The notes below the pieces were generated by a model. It was given only the letters and a program-made list of their open reading frames with translations. It did no database searches and had not been told where the DNA came from. This document shows positions 20,828 through 23,601 of a stretch of DNA of 23,601 nt, piece by piece. The stretch comes from Ichthyophthirius multifiliis (taxonomy: Eukaryota; Ciliophora; Oligohymenophorea; Hymenostomatida). A program made the translations under genes and the position numbers. Location of the stretch: positions 1 to 23,601 of the forward strand of contig NW_004087499.1 of NCBI RefSeq assembly GCF_000220395.1, written 5' to 3'. The number at the start of each line of letters is the position of its first letter. The first letter of the stretch is position 1.

Positions 20828-23601
20828 TCAATTTATTTTATTTTCATCACTCAATATTTATTCTGTGTCATCATCTGAAAATTAAAGCTTTTATTCCTAT
20901 TAATCTTCTACAGAAATACTATTTTTTTCATTTTTTATTTATTCCCAAAGGAAAATCTAAGAATTTAATTCTTAGTAAATATCCTTAGTTAATTATATAG
21001 GAGAAGGCACTATATATATTTTTTCATCAATTATTTATTTAAGATAATCTTAAACCCACTAAAATTTCATAGAAAATTCATTTATAAGTATTTATTTAAA
21101 TTCATTATTTTTATTCGAATACTCTCCTATCCATTTTAAGAAATTTAAAACTATAAAATCATCAGAACGACATAAATTGTTCATTTTTTAAATGACATTA
21201 TTAAATTTTTTGTACGTAAAAACTCCTATACCCTTTCTTCCTATATATCATCATTTAAATCAAATATTGCTTCTAAGAATTTCAATATATATTCAAGCTT
21301 ATTTAATATTATAAAAAATATAAATTGGCATATACATATAACTTTTTAAAAATACATTATATGTATCCATTCTAAATGAACAAATAAGTCTTTTTAATTC
21401 TTATACTAAATACATTGATTCCTCATAATTTCCCCAAACCAAATGTTAGGCTAATATAATAGGGTCTGTCGAATGAAAAGCGATTTTGAAAAATACATTT
21501 TCAAAATAATACAAAAACATAGTTTAGATTTCATAATTTAAATTTAAGATTCTTTCGTTTTGTTATTTTATATATACAGGAGAAGGTTTTTTAAATAATT
21601 TTATTCCTATAGTTTATGACCTTAATCCTATTTAAGTAATTATATTTGAAATTATTTTTAAGTTGCTAAATATTTAAAAATCTTATACCTTTTAATATAT
21701 ATTGATATAAAAAATATATAATATATTACTTAGGACTAGTTTTATTTTAATACTGAGTTAATAAAAAATCTTAATAGAATTTCTATAAAATTCTATTCAT
21801 CATTTTGATCAAAGAAATAAATATATTCATTTGAAGATGTTATTAAGTATTCAAGGAGGGACAAATAATTATTACATTTAACAAAGTTATTTTAGAATTA
21901 ATTATGTAAATCAATATATAGAACAGTTAGAAAATTCGCAAGCGTAGATTTAGGTATATTCTATTATGTATTTGAAAAAAAATTATATATTCATTTAAGT
22001 TCTATCTTTCTATTTAAAATACAGTATTTATACATTGTTAAATGATTTTAGTAAATAAATCTTTTATTTCTTGATTTTATTAATCTATTAGTAGTTATAT
22101 TATTATTTAAGTGTTTTCTATTAGGTATTGTAAGAACCAAAAGCAAGCTGGGATGTTTATTAAAAACAATTTTAATAATTATTATAAAGATTTTGAAATT
22201 AGTTATATGGTTAAATTATTTTCTATTAAATATTTTAAGGCAAATTCTAACATTTATATGTCTTCATTTTATTTATAAAATAATATTGTGTCTTCATCTT
22301 TTATTAATTCCTATTTTTTTATTTTTATTGTAAATTCTTTTTTATTAAATACCATATTTTTCAATTCCTCAATGTTTTATGTTTAGTAAAATTTTAATTT
22401 TTAAATATCTATAGGTAATATTGATATATATTTAGTGGTTTTATCTTCAGGTTTAAATTAATACATAAATATTATTTATTAAACAAAATTATAGTATTAT
22501 AAATCGAAGAATACACAAGATTTTAAATAGTCTAGGTTTTCTTTTTATATTTGATCTTTTAATAAAAAATTAATTTCCTAATTTGCTATTTTTTCAAAAT
22601 TATGTTATTTTTTTATATTTCTCTCATAAAATAAAATATATGCATTTCTACTCTATATTTATATAAATTTAAAGTTAATCGAATTTATATTTTATATATT
22701 ATTATATTTTAAATACTTTATTTTAATCAAGATCATTCCAAAATAAATCTAAATCATTATTAAAAAAAACATTATTATTATTATTTTTTCCTCCAAAACA
22801 TTCTTCTTTTAAATTATTTATATTAAAATCATTCACATTTTAATCATTAAATAAATACCATCTTTTGTTAATATTTTTTATATATAAATAAAAAAAAAAA
22901 TCACTTCTAATTTTCCCTATTTTATATAAAAGAGTAATAATGACCAGATTCTGCAGTTCCACTATGAACTAAAACACCAACAAGTGTATATTAATAATAA
23001 TCATTACCTTTGTTGATATTTTAAGACCAATCCTTTATATTAAATTCTAAAGGAAATTCAAAGTAATCATTTATTTTCATTCTTTACATTATAGTGTAAT
23101 TAAACTCAAATCTTTTTAAAGTCAATATAAGGTTATTAGGAAGTTTTTTAAATCTACTTCTTTTTTAAGCCTTAATATTTCGTCCATATTTTTCACAAAA
23201 GTATTTATTTTCGCCTTCTAAAATATCACCTTTTATATAAGCATCAAATGCTTCTTGAAGGTTTTTAGAATTATGAATATCAATAGTAATAGTAAGAAAT
23301 GGTTCAGTAGTTTCTGCATTATAAGGAAATTCATCTTCAAGAGAAATTATTTCATTAGAAAGTTCTCCTCCAATAAATTCTTATAAAATTAATTTATATT
23401 AAGTATCTTTTAATTCGGCTTCAATTTAATCTGTTAATAAATTGAAAAATTCATTAACATCTTATTATATCATAGGATTTATAGGTTATCCTTATTAAAA
23501 ACCTTATTTAAATAAATATAAATAAAAATATGTATATTTTATAAATGTATGTATAATTATATAGATAAAAATGAATATAATTTTATAAATATATAAATAT
23601 T
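20828..23601 (-). CDS. USP9X-like: USP9X-type ubiquitin-specific protease, C-terminal part (802 codons visible; 5' end outside window)
   Basis: This deubiquitinase cleaves ubiquitin from proteins. The visible part starts inside the USP fold: QQDVNEFFNLL, TEPFLTITIDIHN, YIKGDILEGENKYFCEKYG, KLPNNLILTLKRFEF, KINDYFEFPLEF, the catalytic-His block LVGVLVHSGTAESGHYYSFI, then KWYLFNDQNV (catalytic Asn/Asp box), EECFGG and SRNAYILFYER. The catalytic Cys lies upstream. A long helical C-terminus follows, with the USP9X-like motif HLVWGNYEESMYLVQEL, and ends acidic (SDDDTEQILSDENKIN). Minus-strand exons: 23502-22905, 22861-22717, 22652-22023, 21960-21730, 21688-21356, 21297-20828; introns are 41-64 bp. 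Bases 23503-23601 look like the next intron. A -1 change is needed between 21206 and 21222 (TTT-TTA then a run of six A). A 65-bp intron (21151-21215) could replace it but would delete residues that align with USP9X. The zinc-binding cysteines are mostly missing. Confidence 0.92.

Noticed and set aside
1-23601. Standard genetic code or a bacterial origin
   Set aside because: TAA and TAG occur throughout conserved domains at Gln-compatible positions (for example the Gln of the ABC Q-loop GVCPQFD is TAA), with introns and only eukaryotic families present.
1-23601. Euplotes-type +1 frameshifting at stop codons
   Set aside because: The frame changes here are -1, do not lie at TGA, and TAA/TAG are sense codons.
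1-23601. Telomeric repeats, tRNA/rRNA genes, CRISPR arrays, transposases
   Set aside because: No C4A2-type repeats, cloverleaf motifs, regularly spaced direct repeats or transposase motifs were found on either strand.

Overview
The window is ciliate macronuclear-type DNA. It is extremely AT-rich, and all recognisable proteins can be read only if TAA and TAG mean glutamine and TGA alone is stop. Read with the standard code the genes fall into fragments; read with the ciliate code they become full-length eukaryotic proteins interrupted by short AT-rich introns (about 41-237 bp, GT-AG with one GC-AG). This points to an oligohymenophorean ciliate of the Tetrahymena/Ichthyophthirius kind (inference from code, composition and introns). 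No telomeric repeats, tRNA or rRNA are seen. All gene models are my manual translations. || Layout: 1-1759 is very AT-rich DNA with no gene I can support. 1760-5844 (-) is one intronless gene of about 1,300-1,360 codons for a secreted cysteine-repeat protein that I do not recognise. 5845-7555 is mostly non-coding but holds a weak, probably decayed, coding patch (6562-7149). Then come four plus-strand genes: a tiny PH-domain protein (7556-8070), a MORN-repeat/IQ protein (8748-9966), a half-size ABCA-type ABC transporter (10417-13772), and a leucine-rich-repeat protein of the axonemal LRGUK/LRRC23 type (14863-16553). A pseudokinase (16796-18345, -) converges on the LRR gene and diverges from an EB1 microtubule plus-end protein (18820-20211, +). 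EB1 in turn converges on the C-terminal 800 or so codons of a USP9X-type deubiquitinase (20828 to beyond the window end, -). || There is no operon logic. Several genes do point to membrane- or cytoskeleton-linked functions: PH, MORN with an acylation signal, axonemal LRR, EB1, and a pseudokinase with a myristoylation-type start. || The most notable pattern is that four otherwise intact genes (secreted protein, ABCA, EB1, USP) each need one or two -1 frame changes. Most of these lie at or very near a zero-frame (C/T)TT-TTA codon pair in a short T run. Missing bases in T runs (sequencing or assembly error) is the null explanation; -1 ribosomal frameshifting is the interesting one. Unshifted (C/T)TT-TTA pairs also occur, so the motif alone is not sufficient.
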